Shown one piece after another: positions 1-5,741 of a stretch of DNA of 5,741 nucleotides. A model generated the notes under the pieces. It searched no databases and was not told the DNA's origin. It was given only the letters and a program-made list of their open reading frames with translations. Location: contig WLEN01000048.1 of the NCBI GenBank assembly GCA_009704225.1, forward strand, positions 1 through 5,741, written 5' to 3'. The DNA comes from Actinomycetota bacterium. GTDB taxonomy: Bacteria > Actinomycetota > Actinomycetes > Actinomycetales > Microbacteriaceae. Position 1 is the stretch's first letter; each line of letters starts with the position of its first letter. The position numbers and the translations under genes are program-made.

Positions 1-97
1 AACAGTTGAGAGAGTCGGGTAACCACGGGTGTCAGCCTACCGTTTCGGCCATCCTCGCCCTTTCCGCACAGAGCACCCGCGGCGCCCTCACTTACCC

Positions 98-230
98 ACA
101 CGTTCCTGCAGACATCTGAACTTGCCCCACCTGTTCCTGCAGACAATGTGGCAAAAACCGGCGCTAGCTCCACTTTTTGGGGATTTGTCTGCAGAAACAG
201 TTGTGACAGGGGTGCCGGTGCTGCCGAACG
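98..230. repeat. Palindromic repeat unit, subtype B (left copy)
   Basis: The unit contains the word GTTCCTGCAGAC at 102-113 and again at 133-144 in forward orientation, and the reverse form GTCTGCAGAAAC at 187-198. A heavily decayed fourth copy may lie at 218-229 (GTGCTGCCGAAC). Start-to-start distances are 31, 54 and 31. The two forward copies share CCCAC-type sequence just upstream. The centre holds an A5...T5 hairpin (153-178). Positions 144-196 align without gaps to the minus strand of 5368-5420, with 40 of 53 bases identical by hand count, so this unit and the right-hand subtype B unit are homologous. No coding potential is seen inside it. I do not recognise the family by name. Confidence 0.75.
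153..178. terminator. Possible bidirectional hairpin terminator in the left subtype B unit
   Basis: AAAAA at 153-157 and TTTTT at 174-178 enclose a GC-rich hairpin around the GCTAGC palindrome (163-168). On the minus strand the stem pairs AAAAA with TTTTT, TGG with CCG (one wobble) and GC with GC, with two mismatches, and ends in a T5 tract. It is the positional equivalent of the hairpin in the right subtype B unit. It lies about 255 nt after the ispG stop, which is far for the main operon terminator. Confidence 0.33.
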
Positions 231-250
231 GGCTGGACACTCGCCCCCTC

Positions 251-390
251 TTACGTTTGTGGAAACCGAATCGCTCAATGCCCACGTTCCTGGAAACCGA
301 TCACGACATCCGCGGCAAAGTGGCACGAAACGCCGATTTGGTTTCCACTAACGCAGGGAACCAAGCATTTGGTTTCCACAAACGTAATTG
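251..390. repeat. Palindromic repeat unit, subtype A (left copy)
   Basis: This is the best-preserved unit. Forward words are at 255-266 (GTTTGTGGAAAC) and 286-297 (GTTCCTGGAAAC). Reverse words are at 341-352 (GTTTCCACTAAC) and 372-383 (GTTTCCACAAAC). Start-to-start distances are 31, 55 and 31. The outer arms 251-271 and 367-387 are inverted repeats with 20 of 21 positions complementary. The inner arms (283-302 and 334-353) are a weaker inverted pair nested inside. A transcript on either strand could fold into one long imperfect hairpin, and the DNA could form a cruciform. There is no T-run after the stem, so it is not an ordinary intrinsic terminator. Confidence 0.8.
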
Positions 391-417
391 GGTGAGGGCA
401 GCCCTGGGCCGACAGGT

Positions 418-439
418 GAGTGCTAGGCGAGTGCTAGGC
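418..439. repeat. Perfect tandem 11-bp duplication at the ispG stop codon
   Basis: GAGTGCTAGGC occurs twice back to back, at 418-428 and 429-439. The second copy contains the ispG TAG stop (434-436 on the plus strand reads CTA). Because 11 is not a multiple of three, the first copy lies out of frame beyond the stop and does not change the protein. It looks like a recent slippage or small duplication event. Confidence 0.85.
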
Positions 440-1582
440 AGAGGTGGTGACGACGGGAGTACCCGTTTCGCTTGCCGGCATCTCAGCGGCAAGGCGATTG
501 GCCTCTTCGATGAGCGTCGCGACGATCTCGGATTCGGGGACGGTCTTGATGACCTCACCCTTGACAAAGATCTGGCCACGGCCGTTACCAGAAGCGACAC
601 CGAGATCGGCTTCGCGGGCCTCGCCCGGCCCGTTGACGACACAACCCATGACGGCGACGCGCAGCGGAACCGTCATGCCCTCGAGTCCCTTGGTCACGTC
701 TTCAGCGAGGGTGTACACATCGACCTGGGCGCGACCGCACGACGGGCAGGACACGATTTCGAGCTTGCGCTCGCGCAGGTTCAACGACTCGAGAATCTTG
801 AGCCCGACCTTGATTTCTTCGGCTGGCGGAGCAGAGAGCGACACGCGAATCGTGTCGCCGATGCCCTCGGCGAGCAGGATTCCAAACGCGGTGGACGACT
901 TGATTGTTCCCTGGAAAGCTGGGCCAGCCTCGGTAACGCCGAGGTGGAGCGGCCAATCACCGCGCTCGGCCAGCTGACGGTAGGCCTTGACCATCACGAC
1001 CGGGTCGTTGTGCTTGACGGAAATCTTGAAGTCGTGGAAGTCGTGTTCCTCGAAGAGGCTGGCTTCCCAGACGGCGCTCTCGACGAGTGCCTCGGGGGTC
1101 GGACGGCCATACTTTTGCAACAAGCGAGGATCGAGCGAGCCGGCATTGACACCGATGCGGAGGCTCACTCCCGCAGCCTTGGCCGCTTTGGCGATTTCGC
1201 CTACCTTGTCGTCGAACGCCTTGATGTTTCCGGGGTTCACGCGAACGGCGGCGCACCCCGCGTCGATCGCCTGGAAGACATATTTGGGCTGGAAGTGAAT
1301 GTCCGCGATAACCGGGATTTGGCTCTTTTTCGCGATGATGTGCAAAACATCGGCATCGTCCTGAGTCGGAACCGCGACTCGCACAATGTCGCAACCGGTC
1401 GCGGTGAGTTCGGCGATCTGCTGGAGAGTGCCGTTAATGTCCGTGGTCTTGGTCGTCGTCATGGACTGAACCGAAACCTGCGATTCGCTGCCAACCATCA
1501 CCTTTCCCACCTTGATTTGGCGGGTCTTGCGACGAGGTGCGAGCGTCTCTACGACGCGGGGAAGTCCGATATTTACAGCCAC
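434..1582 (-). CDS. ispG: 4-hydroxy-3-methylbut-2-en-1-yl diphosphate synthase (IspG/GcpE)
   Basis: A 382-residue cytoplasmic 4Fe-4S enzyme that reductively opens MEcPP to HMBPP, the penultimate step of the MEP pathway. The N-terminal TIM-barrel domain starts at [17 protein letters not shown] and contains [10 protein letters not shown] (37-46), ADIHF (93-97), RVNPGNI (114-120) and RIGVNAGSL (142-150). The C-terminal cluster-binding domain contains SCPSCGR with Cys279 and Cys282, and [10 protein letters not shown] with Cys314 and the expected fourth ligand Glu321. Length is usual for the actinobacterial form. The frame stays open far upstream into the protease gene, so the start had to be chosen. 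GTG at 1580-1582 gives [10 protein letters not shown], which matches the family N-terminus. It leaves 17 bp after the protease stop and has TACGAT 6 nt upstream, with only a distant AGGG as a possible ribosome binding site. The TAG stop lies within a tandem 11-bp repeat. In related genomes proS often follows, but it is not in this window. Confidence 0.96.
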   Translation of the reverse strand: MAVNIGLPRVVETLAPRRKTRQIKVGKVMVGSESQVSVQSMTTTKTTDINGTLQQIAELTATGCDIVRVAVPTQDDADVLHIIAKKSQIPVIADIHFQPKYVFQAIDAGCAAVRVNPGNIKAFDDKVGEIAKAAKAAGVSLRIGVNAGSLDPRLLQKYGRPTPEALVESAVWEASLFEEHDFHDFKISVKHNDPVVMVKAYRQLAERGDWPLHLGVTEAGPAFQGTIKSSTAFGILLAEGIGDTIRVSLSAPPAEEIKVGLKILESLNLRERKLEIVSCPSCGRAQVDVYTLAEDVTKGLEGMTVPLRVAVMGCVVNGPGEAREADLGVASGNGRGQIFVKGEVIKTVPESEIVATLIEEANRLAAEMPASETGTPVVTTSA

Positions 1583-1588
1583 AGCACT

Positions 1589-1594
1589 ATCGTA
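1589..1594 (-). promoter_or_regulatory. Putative -10 box before ispG
   Basis: The minus strand reads TACGAT, 6 nt before the ispG GTG codon and within the 17-bp gap after the protease stop codon. It matches TANNNT at leaderless spacing. The only Shine-Dalgarno-like sequence, AGGG at 1598-1601, is 15 nt from the start, which is too far for normal use. The -35 region is poor (TTACCC at best). Confidence 0.37.
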
Positions 1595-1599
1595 CAGCC

Positions 1600-2913
1600 C
1601 TACAGACCGAGGGTAATCGGCTTGACGATGTCGGCGTAAATGAGCAAGGCACTCATGGCCATGAGCAGCACGGTGATGACGATAGTGAACGGGACGAGCC
1701 TTGCTGAGTCCACCGGTCCGGGTGCCGGTTTGCCCCCAAGTTTCGCCACGGTGTTGCGAATCCCCTGCCATAACGCGACGGCGATGTGGCCGCCATCGAG
1801 GGGCAACAGCGGGATGAGATTGAAGACAAAGAGTGCGATATTGAGGCTTGCGAGGATTCCCACGAGAGCCGCGAATCGATCGACGACCTGTAATTGATCG
1901 GCGGCAGCGATGTCGCCCGCGATCCGGCCGACGCCGACAACGCTGACCGGTCCGTTCGGGTCGCGGGTTTCGGCACCGAACGCCGCGTTCCACACCTGAA
2001 TCATGCGATTCGGCAAATCGAGAATCAACGCACCGACCTGCACGATGTTGTTCCCCATCGCGTCGAGAGCGACGATCGGTGACTGTTGCTGCCGCTCGAC
2101 CGCAGGGCCAATTCCAATGAATCCGACAGTCGCGGTTTCGGGATTACCGTCGGTGCCGAGCACCGGGTTTCCCGCCGAGTCGAGCGCATAGCGAATCGCG
2201 GCAATCGGCGTCACCGCCAAATACATGTGTTCGCCGTCGCGTTCGACAACAACACCAATTTCGCTCCCGGCGGATTCGCGAATGATCGCGGTGCCGGATT
2301 CCCAGGTTGAAATGGGCTCGCTATTGATCGACACGATTCGATCGCCAGGCTTCAGCCCTGCCTCGGCGGCGGGGGCTCGCGGGTCGCCCGACGCACAGGT
2401 CGTGCGGGTCGAGGTGACGGGCAGCACACATTCCGAGATCGACCCGATGGTGGTGGTCGCTCCGACGACGCCGATTCCGCTGAACAAGAACAGGAAGAGG
2501 ACGGTCGCGATGACGAGGTTCATCAACGGACCGCCGAGCATGACAATGATGCGTTGCAAAACGGGCAAGCGATAGAAGGCGCGTGAGTCGTCGGTGATGG
2601 TTTCGGCCGATGCATCGCGGGCCTCTTGCACCAGTTTGCGGAACATCCGGAAGCCGGGCTTGTCCGCATTGGCTGTTGTCGGATACATCCCCGACAGTGA
2701 CACATATCCACCGAGCGGGATGGCCTTGAACCCGAATTCCGTCTCGCCAAATTTGCGTGACCACAGTGTCGGTCCGAACCCAATCATGAACGAGCCGACA
2801 AAGACTCCAAATTTACGGGCGGGGTAAAAGTGTCCGAGTTCGTGAAGCCCGATAGAGATGGCGATTCCGACGGCCAACACCAGCACACCCAGAATCCACA
2901 GCACGATCTCCAT
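1600..2913 (-). CDS. Site-2-type intramembrane zinc metalloprotease (RseP/Rip1 family)
   Basis: A 437-residue polytopic membrane protease of family M50, orthologous by position and motif to M. tuberculosis Rip1 (Rv2869c) and related to E. coli RseP. Such enzymes cut transmembrane segments of anti-sigma factors and other membrane proteins. The first membrane segment (about 3-28) carries the zinc-binding HELGH at 24-28. A conserved loop with [12 protein letters not shown] follows (65-76). A second hydrophobic segment lies at about 122-152 (MLGGPLMN at 125-132). One PDZ domain follows, with its recognisable part [15 protein letters not shown] at about 183-197. The third zinc ligand region [11 protein letters not shown] is at 365-375 (Asp373), and a final membrane segment is at about 406-428. 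All catalytic residues are present, so it should be active. ATG at 2911-2913 gives a start immediately before the first membrane helix. There is no Shine-Dalgarno, but TAACCT sits 7 nt upstream. Its substrate cannot be read from this window. Confidence 0.93.
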   Translation of the reverse strand: MEIVLWILGVLVLAVGIAISIGLHELGHFYPARKFGVFVGSFMIGFGPTLWSRKFGETEFGFKAIPLGGYVSLSGMYPTTANADKPGFRMFRKLVQEARDASAETITDDSRAFYRLPVLQRIIVMLGGPLMNLVIATVLFLFLFSGIGVVGATTTIGSISECVLPVTSTRTTCASGDPRAPAAEAGLKPGDRIVSINSEPISTWESGTAIIRESAGSEIGVVVERDGEHMYLAVTPIAAIRYALDSAGNPVLGTDGNPETATVGFIGIGPAVERQQQSPIVALDAMGNNIVQVGALILDLPNRMIQVWNAAFGAETRDPNGPVSVVGVGRIAGDIAAADQLQVVDRFAALVGILASLNIALFVFNLIPLLPLDGGHIAVALWQGIRNTVAKLGGKPAPGPVDSARLVPFTIVITVLLMAMSALLIYADIVKPITLGL

Positions 2914-2920
2914 GAAGTCA

Positions 2921-2926
2921 AGGTTA
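2921..2926 (-). promoter_or_regulatory. Putative -10 box before the protease gene
   Basis: The minus strand reads TAACCT, 7 nt before the ATG of the protease gene, inside the 42-bp dxr-protease gap. The position fits an internal leaderless promoter that could uncouple the protease from dxr transcription. No convincing -35 is visible, and no Shine-Dalgarno offers an alternative way of start selection. Confidence 0.33.
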
Positions 2927-2955
2927 CCCGCGACCGCGGACGGCCTCGGGCGGGT

Positions 2956-4038
2956 TTAGCGGTTGCTCAGGAAATTCTTAGCCGTCTCGCGCGCCCAAGC
3001 GTCCGCGGCGAGCAAGCTGTCAAGGTCGAGTTGCGCCGGAGCGGAATGTGCCTCGACAACACGTTCGATTGTCTCGACGATGTCGAGGAATCCGATATGA
3101 CCAGCGTTGAACGCCTCCACCGCAACTTCGTTCGCAGCGTTATACACAGCGGGAAACGTCGAGCCAGCAACGCCGACCTGGCGTGCTAGTCGCACCGCGG
3201 GGAACACTGTCTCGTCCAGAGGTTCGAACGTCCACGCATGAGACCCGGACCAGTCGATCGCGGCGGTCGCCCCTGGAACGCGGTTTGGCCAGTCGAGTCC
3301 AAGCGCGATGGGAAGGTGCATGTCCGGCGGCGAGCACTGCGCCATCGTCGAGCCGTCGACGAACTCGACGAGCGAGTGGACCACAGATTGCGGGTGAACC
3401 GTGACCTCGATGCGGTCGAACGGGATGTCGAACAACAGGTGTGCCTCGATGACTTCGAGCCCCTTGTTGACGAGTGTCGCGGAATTCGTCGTGATGACCG
3501 ATCCCATGTTCCAGGTCGGATGCTTGGCGGCTTGGGTTGGGGTGACGTCGGCTAGTTGTTCGCGCGTGAAACCACGGAAGGGTCCCCCGCTAGCGGTCAC
3601 GACGAGTTTCGCGACCTCTGCGTGAGTCCCGGCCATGAGCGCCTGCGCAAGCGCCGAATGTTCGGAGTCAACCGGGACAAGCTGCGCCGGTTTGGCCGCA
3701 CACTTGACCAGCGCACCACCAATGATGAGCGATTCCTTGTTGGCGAGCGCAAGAGTCGCTTCCGTCGCGAGTACCGCAAGCGTGGGCGCCAATCCGACCG
3801 CGCCGGTGATTCCGTTGAGGACGACATCCGCTCGGGTGGATTCAATCAGGGCGACCGCGTCGTCGGCGCCAAACGCAACGTTAGTTACGCCGAATTCGGC
3901 GGCCTGCGCCTCGGCTAATTCTCGGTTTCGGCCAGCGCCAAGCCCGACGAGCCGAAAACGGTCTGGGTTGTCTCGCACGATGTCGAGCGCCTGAGTCCCG
4001 ATCGACCCAGTGCTCCCGAGAATGATGACGTCACGCAC
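2956..4038 (-). CDS. dxr: 1-deoxy-D-xylulose 5-phosphate reductoisomerase
   Basis: A 360-residue cytoplasmic enzyme that converts DXP to MEP with NADPH, the first committed step of the MEP isoprenoid pathway and the target of fosmidomycin. The NADPH-binding loop GSTGSIG is at residues 8-14. LANKESL (about 98-104) is the conserved nucleotide/substrate-contact motif. Asp124 and Glu126 in PVDSEHSAL, together with Glu195 in [10 protein letters not shown], match the divalent-metal ligands known from E. coli Dxr. The flexible active-site loop HPTWNMG (173-179) keeps the substrate-covering tryptophan at 176. VHPQSVVHS and the C-terminal helical domain (from about 270) are complete. The start is a GTG at 4036-4038, chosen because the protein then begins [14 protein letters not shown] as in the family. 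It has neither a visible Shine-Dalgarno nor a TANNNT box nearby, so it probably relies on read-through or coupling from mnmA, which ends 20 bp upstream. Confidence 0.97.
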   Translation of the reverse strand: MRDVIILGSTGSIGTQALDIVRDNPDRFRLVGLGAGRNRELAEAQAAEFGVTNVAFGADDAVALIESTRADVVLNGITGAVGLAPTLAVLATEATLALANKESLIIGGALVKCAAKPAQLVPVDSEHSALAQALMAGTHAEVAKLVVTASGGPFRGFTREQLADVTPTQAAKHPTWNMGSVITTNSATLVNKGLEVIEAHLLFDIPFDRIEVTVHPQSVVHSLVEFVDGSTMAQCSPPDMHLPIALGLDWPNRVPGATAAIDWSGSHAWTFEPLDETVFPAVRLARQVGVAGSTFPAVYNAANEVAVEAFNAGHIGFLDIVETIERVVEAHSAPAQLDLDSLLAADAWARETAKNFLSNR

Positions 4039-4058
4039 AGGGCAAGTCTGCCACGACG

Positions 4059-5192
4059 CTAATTGACTAAGGCCGTCGCCGAGACGGTCCGGTCAATCGT
4101 AAATTGGCCGAGAACGCGAGTTCCGACATAGATGACAGCGGTTTGGCCCGTTGCCACACCGTTCAACGGCTCGTTCGGAGTCACCACGATCTCGCCCCCA
4201 CGACTGCGTGCAATCGCGGGAACCGGGTCTGCGTGTGCGCGAATTTGGACCTCGCAGGCGAACTCGTCGAAGCCGTCATCCGTGGCTTCCGTTATTCCAG
4301 AGATGACCGGGTCGTTCCCCGCCCAGGAAAACCGCTCGCCGGCGATCTCGGCGATATCGAGGTCTTCCTTCATTCCGACGACCACCTCGTTGGTGGCGGA
4401 CTTGACCTCGAGGACAAACCGCGGGCGACCGTCGGCAGAGGGGACGCCGATACCAAGCCCCTTGCGCTGGCCGACTGTGTACGCTTGCGCACCGTCGTGA
4501 TGCCCAAGCACTTTTCCGTCGGTGTCGACAATGTCACCCGATTCCATCGGGATGCGTTCGGCGAGCCAGTCGCGGGTGTCGCCCTCGGGGATGAAACAAA
4601 TGTCATGGCTGTCGGGCTTGTTCGCAACGGACAGTCCTCGGCGTTCGGCCTCTTCGCGAACAAGCGTCTTGCTCGGGGTGTCTCCCAACGGGAACATCGA
4701 GTGGCGCAACTGGTCGGTCGTCAAAACACCGAGCACGTACGACTGGTCTTTCGCCCAGGCGCTCGCGCGGTGAAGTTCTGGAGTGCCATCCGCGGCGGTC
4801 GTCACGTTCGCATAATGTCCGGTCACAACCGCATCAAAACCGAGGTCGATCGCCTTGTCGAGGAGGGCTGCGAACTTGATGCGTTCGTTACAGCGCATGC
4901 ACGGGTTTGGGGTTCGGCCGGCGGCATATTCCGCGATGAAATCGTCGACGACGGCCTCGGTGAATTGGGCCGAGAAGTCCCACACGTAAAACGGAATTCC
5001 GAGCATGCCGGCGGCTCGACGCGCGTCGAGGGAATCCTCGACCGTGCAACATCCGCGTGACCCCGAGCGAAACAACCCGGGCATTCGCGAGAGCGCGAGG
5101 TGCACGCCCGTCACGTCATGACCAGCCTCGACCGCACGCGCGGTCGCGACCGCAGAGTCGACGCCCCCGCTCATTGCCGCCAAAATCTTCAT
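4059..5192 (-). CDS. mnmA: tRNA-specific 2-thiouridylase MnmA
   Basis: A 377-residue cytoplasmic enzyme that activates U34 of the Lys, Glu and Gln tRNAs with ATP and replaces the C2 oxygen by sulfur delivered as persulfide from a cysteine desulfurase. The N-terminal PP-loop ATP-binding motif SGGVDS is at residues 8-13. The two catalytic cysteines are Cys98 in NPCMRCN and Cys199 in [10 protein letters not shown]. Other family motifs are TGHYA (124-128), KDQSYVL (149-155 region) and [10 protein letters not shown] (238-247), followed by the C-terminal beta-barrel domain. Length is normal for the family. The ATG at 5190-5192 starts the protein directly at [13 protein letters not shown], which is typical. 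No Shine-Dalgarno sequence precedes it, but a TAGACT hexamer lies 6 nt upstream, so the mRNA may be leaderless. A repeat unit (5227-5362) begins just upstream of that promoter. dxr follows after 20 bp. Confidence 0.97.
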   Translation of the reverse strand: MKILAAMSGGVDSAVATARAVEAGHDVTGVHLALSRMPGLFRSGSRGCCTVEDSLDARRAAGMLGIPFYVWDFSAQFTEAVVDDFIAEYAAGRTPNPCMRCNERIKFAALLDKAIDLGFDAVVTGHYANVTTAADGTPELHRASAWAKDQSYVLGVLTTDQLRHSMFPLGDTPSKTLVREEAERRGLSVANKPDSHDICFIPEGDTRDWLAERIPMESGDIVDTDGKVLGHHDGAQAYTVGQRKGLGIGVPSADGRPRFVLEVKSATNEVVVGMKEDLDIAEIAGERFSWAGNDPVISGITEATDDGFDEFACEVQIRAHADPVPAIARSRGGEIVVTPNEPLNGVATGQTAVIYVGTRVLGQFTIDRTVSATALVN

Positions 5193-5198
5193 GAGATA

Positions 5199-5204
5199 AG
5201 TCTA
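5199..5204 (-). promoter_or_regulatory. Putative -10 box of a leaderless mnmA promoter
   Basis: The minus strand reads TAGACT, followed by 6 nt and then the mnmA ATG, which would place transcription initiation at or next to the A of the start codon. Actinobacterial -10 boxes follow TANNNT, and many of their mRNAs are leaderless. There is no purine-rich Shine-Dalgarno before the ATG. No good -35 hexamer is seen 16-18 bp upstream (the region reads GC-rich GTGGGCGA), so the call rests on the -10 match and spacing alone. Confidence 0.42.
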
Positions 5205-5226
5205 AGTTCCGTGAGCACCCTCGCCC

Positions 5227-5362
5227 ACTACGTTCCTGGAAACCTAATCAGCTCGGATCGTCGTTCGCGGAAACTAATCAACGGCTTCGGGCAGAGGTCG
5301 CGACGCGAACCCGCGCTGGTTTCCACAAACGAGGAAATACCTCACAACGGTTACCAGAAACG
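5227..5362. repeat. Palindromic repeat unit, subtype A (right copy)
   Basis: Forward words are at 5232-5243 (GTTCCTGGAAAC) and 5263-5274 (GTTCGCGGAAAC, one mismatch). Reverse words are at 5319-5330 (GTTTCCACAAAC) and 5350-5361 (GTTACCAGAAAC, one mismatch). Start-to-start distances are 31, 56 and 31. Outside the words the sequence has diverged strongly from the left subtype A unit, yet the layout is the same. Its left edge is about 23 bp upstream of the proposed mnmA -10 box, so a protein bound here could affect mnmA transcription. Confidence 0.7.
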
Positions 5363-5474
5363 TTTGGTTCTGCAGACAAATCCCTGAAAAATCGCGCCAG
5401 CGTCCATTTTTCGCAATTTGCCTGCAGAAACAGGAGCATGAGGGCAAGTTGTCTGCAGAAACAGGTGCATTAGG
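5363..5474. repeat. Palindromic repeat unit, subtype B (right copy, one arm missing)
   Basis: Words are at 5366-5377 (GGTTCTGCAGAC, one mismatch, forward), 5420-5431 (GCCTGCAGAAAC, one mismatch, reverse) and 5451-5462 (GTCTGCAGAAAC, reverse). Distances are 54 and 31. The expected fourth word near 5335 is absent; that position falls in the last part of the neighbouring subtype A unit. The unit begins about 6 bp after the stop codon of the cysteine desulfurase, so it lies in the 3' untranslated region of that gene, and its centre carries a hairpin between A- and T-tracts. Confidence 0.72.
5387..5411 (-). terminator. Possible terminator after the cysteine desulfurase gene (may work both ways)
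   Basis: On the plus strand the segment reads AAAAAT, then CGC-CA-GCG as a tight GC stem with a small internal loop, then ATTTTT. The stem is AAAAAT pairing ATTTTT outside and CGC pairing GCG inside. Because an A-tract precedes and a T-tract follows on both strands, it could end transcription in either direction. It lies about 70 nt after the cysteine desulfurase stop codon and before the mnmA promoter. The GC stem is short, so efficiency is uncertain. Confidence 0.4.
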
Positions 5475-5480
5475 GGCGAG

Positions 5481-5741
5481 CTAGTGGGTGGCGCGAGCGA
5501 CGATGGTCGGCAGTACCTCAAGAAGCGCATCGATTTCGGCTTCGGAATTCTCGAGCCCGAGCGTGAATCGCAACGGACCCTCCGAGTCGGCGACACCCAT
5601 GGAGCGCAACACGTGCGATGGTGATTGAACCCCCGCCTGGCACGCACTTCCCGCACTCGCCGCGTGACCGGCTTCGTCCAACAGGAATAACGCCGACACG
5701 GAATCGAGTCCCGGCACGGTGACGTGCGCGTTTCCCGGGGT
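5481..5741 (-). CDS. Cysteine desulfurase (IscS/NifS-like), C-terminal part only
   Basis: This is the last 86 residues of a PLP-dependent class V aminotransferase-fold enzyme; the rest lies beyond the right edge. Enzymes of this family take sulfur from L-cysteine as a persulfide on a catalytic cysteine and pass it to Fe-S cluster assembly and tRNA thiolation. The diagnostic stretch is AGSACQAGVQSPSHVL, which matches the active-site loop of IscS/NifS proteins (SSGSACxxG...PSHVL); the presumed persulfide cysteine is encoded at 5640-5642. It follows a TPGNAHVTVPG strand and is followed by the usual RFTLG motif near the C-terminus. The reading frame is open to the window edge, so the GTG at 5717 is an internal codon and not the start. 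The gene ends with TAG at 5481-5483. mnmA lies downstream on the same strand, as its tRNA-thiolation partner does in M. tuberculosis (iscS-mnmA). Whether it is the housekeeping IscS or another paralogue cannot be told from this fragment. Confidence 0.93.
   Translation of the reverse strand, partial: TPGNAHVTVPGLDSVSALFLLDEAGHAASAGSACQAGVQSPSHVLRSMGVADSEGPLRFTLGLENSEAEIDALLEVLPTIVARATH

Larger units (their letters stand above)
1..433. other. Left intergenic region, no gene recognised
   Basis: The 433 bp downstream of the ispG stop hold two repeat units (98-230 and 251-390). Positions 1-97 show no gene, tRNA or clear promoter. A plus-strand reading frame opens at 29 and runs across the region and the whole of ispG to 1639, but its protein is arginine- and histidine-rich, resembles no family I know, and lies antisense to a certain gene. 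The next minus-strand gene must begin beyond the left edge, so part of 1-97 may be its upstream region. Confidence 0.6.

Noticed and set aside
1..97. Possible tRNA or small RNA near the left edge
   Set aside because: No cloverleaf arms, no T-loop GGTTCGAATCC-like motif and no clear hairpin with a T-tract were found.
255..266. parS chromosome-partition site (TGTTTCACGTGAAACA)
   Set aside because: GTTTGTGGAAAC shares the GTTT and AAAC arms but is two bases shorter between them and lacks the CACGTG centre. Many clustered imperfect copies in 31-bp phase are not how parS sites look.
372..383. DnaA box, because GTTTCCACA resembles TTATCCACA
   Set aside because: The match is only 7 of 9 and limited to some subtype A words; subtype B words have TCTGCAG there. 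No dnaA, dnaN or AT-rich unwinding region is nearby.
98..390. CRISPR array (short repeats with regular spacing)
   Set aside because: The repeats are only about 12-17 bp, the units alternate in orientation, the spacers of about 19 nt are too short and partly shared, and no cas gene is present.
251..390. Ordinary Rho-independent terminator for ispG
   Set aside because: The arms can pair, but there is no U-tract directly after the stem in either direction and the loop region is about 95 nt. It was kept as a repeat.
29..1639. Plus-strand open frame of 536 codons
   Set aside because: It lies antisense to all of ispG, is rich in Arg, Asp and His as expected of a mirrored coding frame in GC-rich DNA, runs through non-coding repeats, and resembles no family. 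ispG on the other strand is certain.
4104..5060. Plus-strand open frame of 318 codons
   Set aside because: It is entirely antisense to mnmA, whose motifs are complete. Composition fits a shadow frame.
5351..5656. Minus-strand open frame of 101 codons across the right repeat region
   Set aside because: It overlaps the end of the cysteine desulfurase in another frame and continues through repeats. No recognisable protein features are present.

Overview
The window comes from a moderately GC-rich actinobacterium, probably a member of the Microbacteriaceae or a close relative. Three things point there: the gene order dxr, site-2 protease, ispG (also found in Mycobacterium tuberculosis as dxr-rip1-gcpE), the actinobacterial pairing of a cysteine desulfurase with mnmA, and the protein sequences. 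No Shine-Dalgarno sequence stands out before the four visible starts. The assignment is made by recognition only, without a database search.

All five genes lie on the minus strand and read from right to left. The window opens at its right edge inside the 3' end of a cysteine desulfurase gene (5741-5481). A 288-bp gap follows, then mnmA (5192-4059), dxr (4038-2956), the rseP/rip1-type intramembrane protease (2913-1600) and ispG (1582-434). From mnmA to ispG the gaps are only 20, 42 and 17 bp, so the four genes look like one co-directional operon. The left 433 bp contain no gene that I can support.

The genes cover two linked themes. One is sulfur relay to tRNA: the desulfurase makes a persulfide and MnmA uses it for 2-thiouridine at wobble U34. 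The other is the MEP isoprenoid pathway: Dxr carries out the first committed step, and IspG, a 4Fe-4S enzyme, the second-to-last. IspG also depends on sulfur mobilised by a cysteine desulfurase. The protease between the two MEP genes acts in membrane stress signalling and cell-envelope control in related bacteria. Three of the four complete genes (mnmA, rseP, ispG) have a TANNNT hexamer 6-7 nt before the start codon and no ribosome binding site, which is the layout expected for leaderless mRNAs.

The most unusual content is intergenic. Both gaps (about 98-390 and 5227-5474) are filled by one repeat family built on the 12-mer GTTYSTGSARAC. Fourteen copies were found by eye, nine of them perfect and five with one mismatch. 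They are arranged in four units of the form forward, forward, reverse, reverse: the like-oriented copies are exactly 31 bp apart start to start, and 54-56 bp separates the two halves. Two subtypes exist, A (GTTTGTGGAAAC-like) and B (GTTTCTGCAGAC-like). The order is B-A on the left and A-B on the right, so a composite of about 250-290 bp occurs as an inverted pair around the four-gene operon. I do not recognise this family and regard it as the main candidate for something undescribed.
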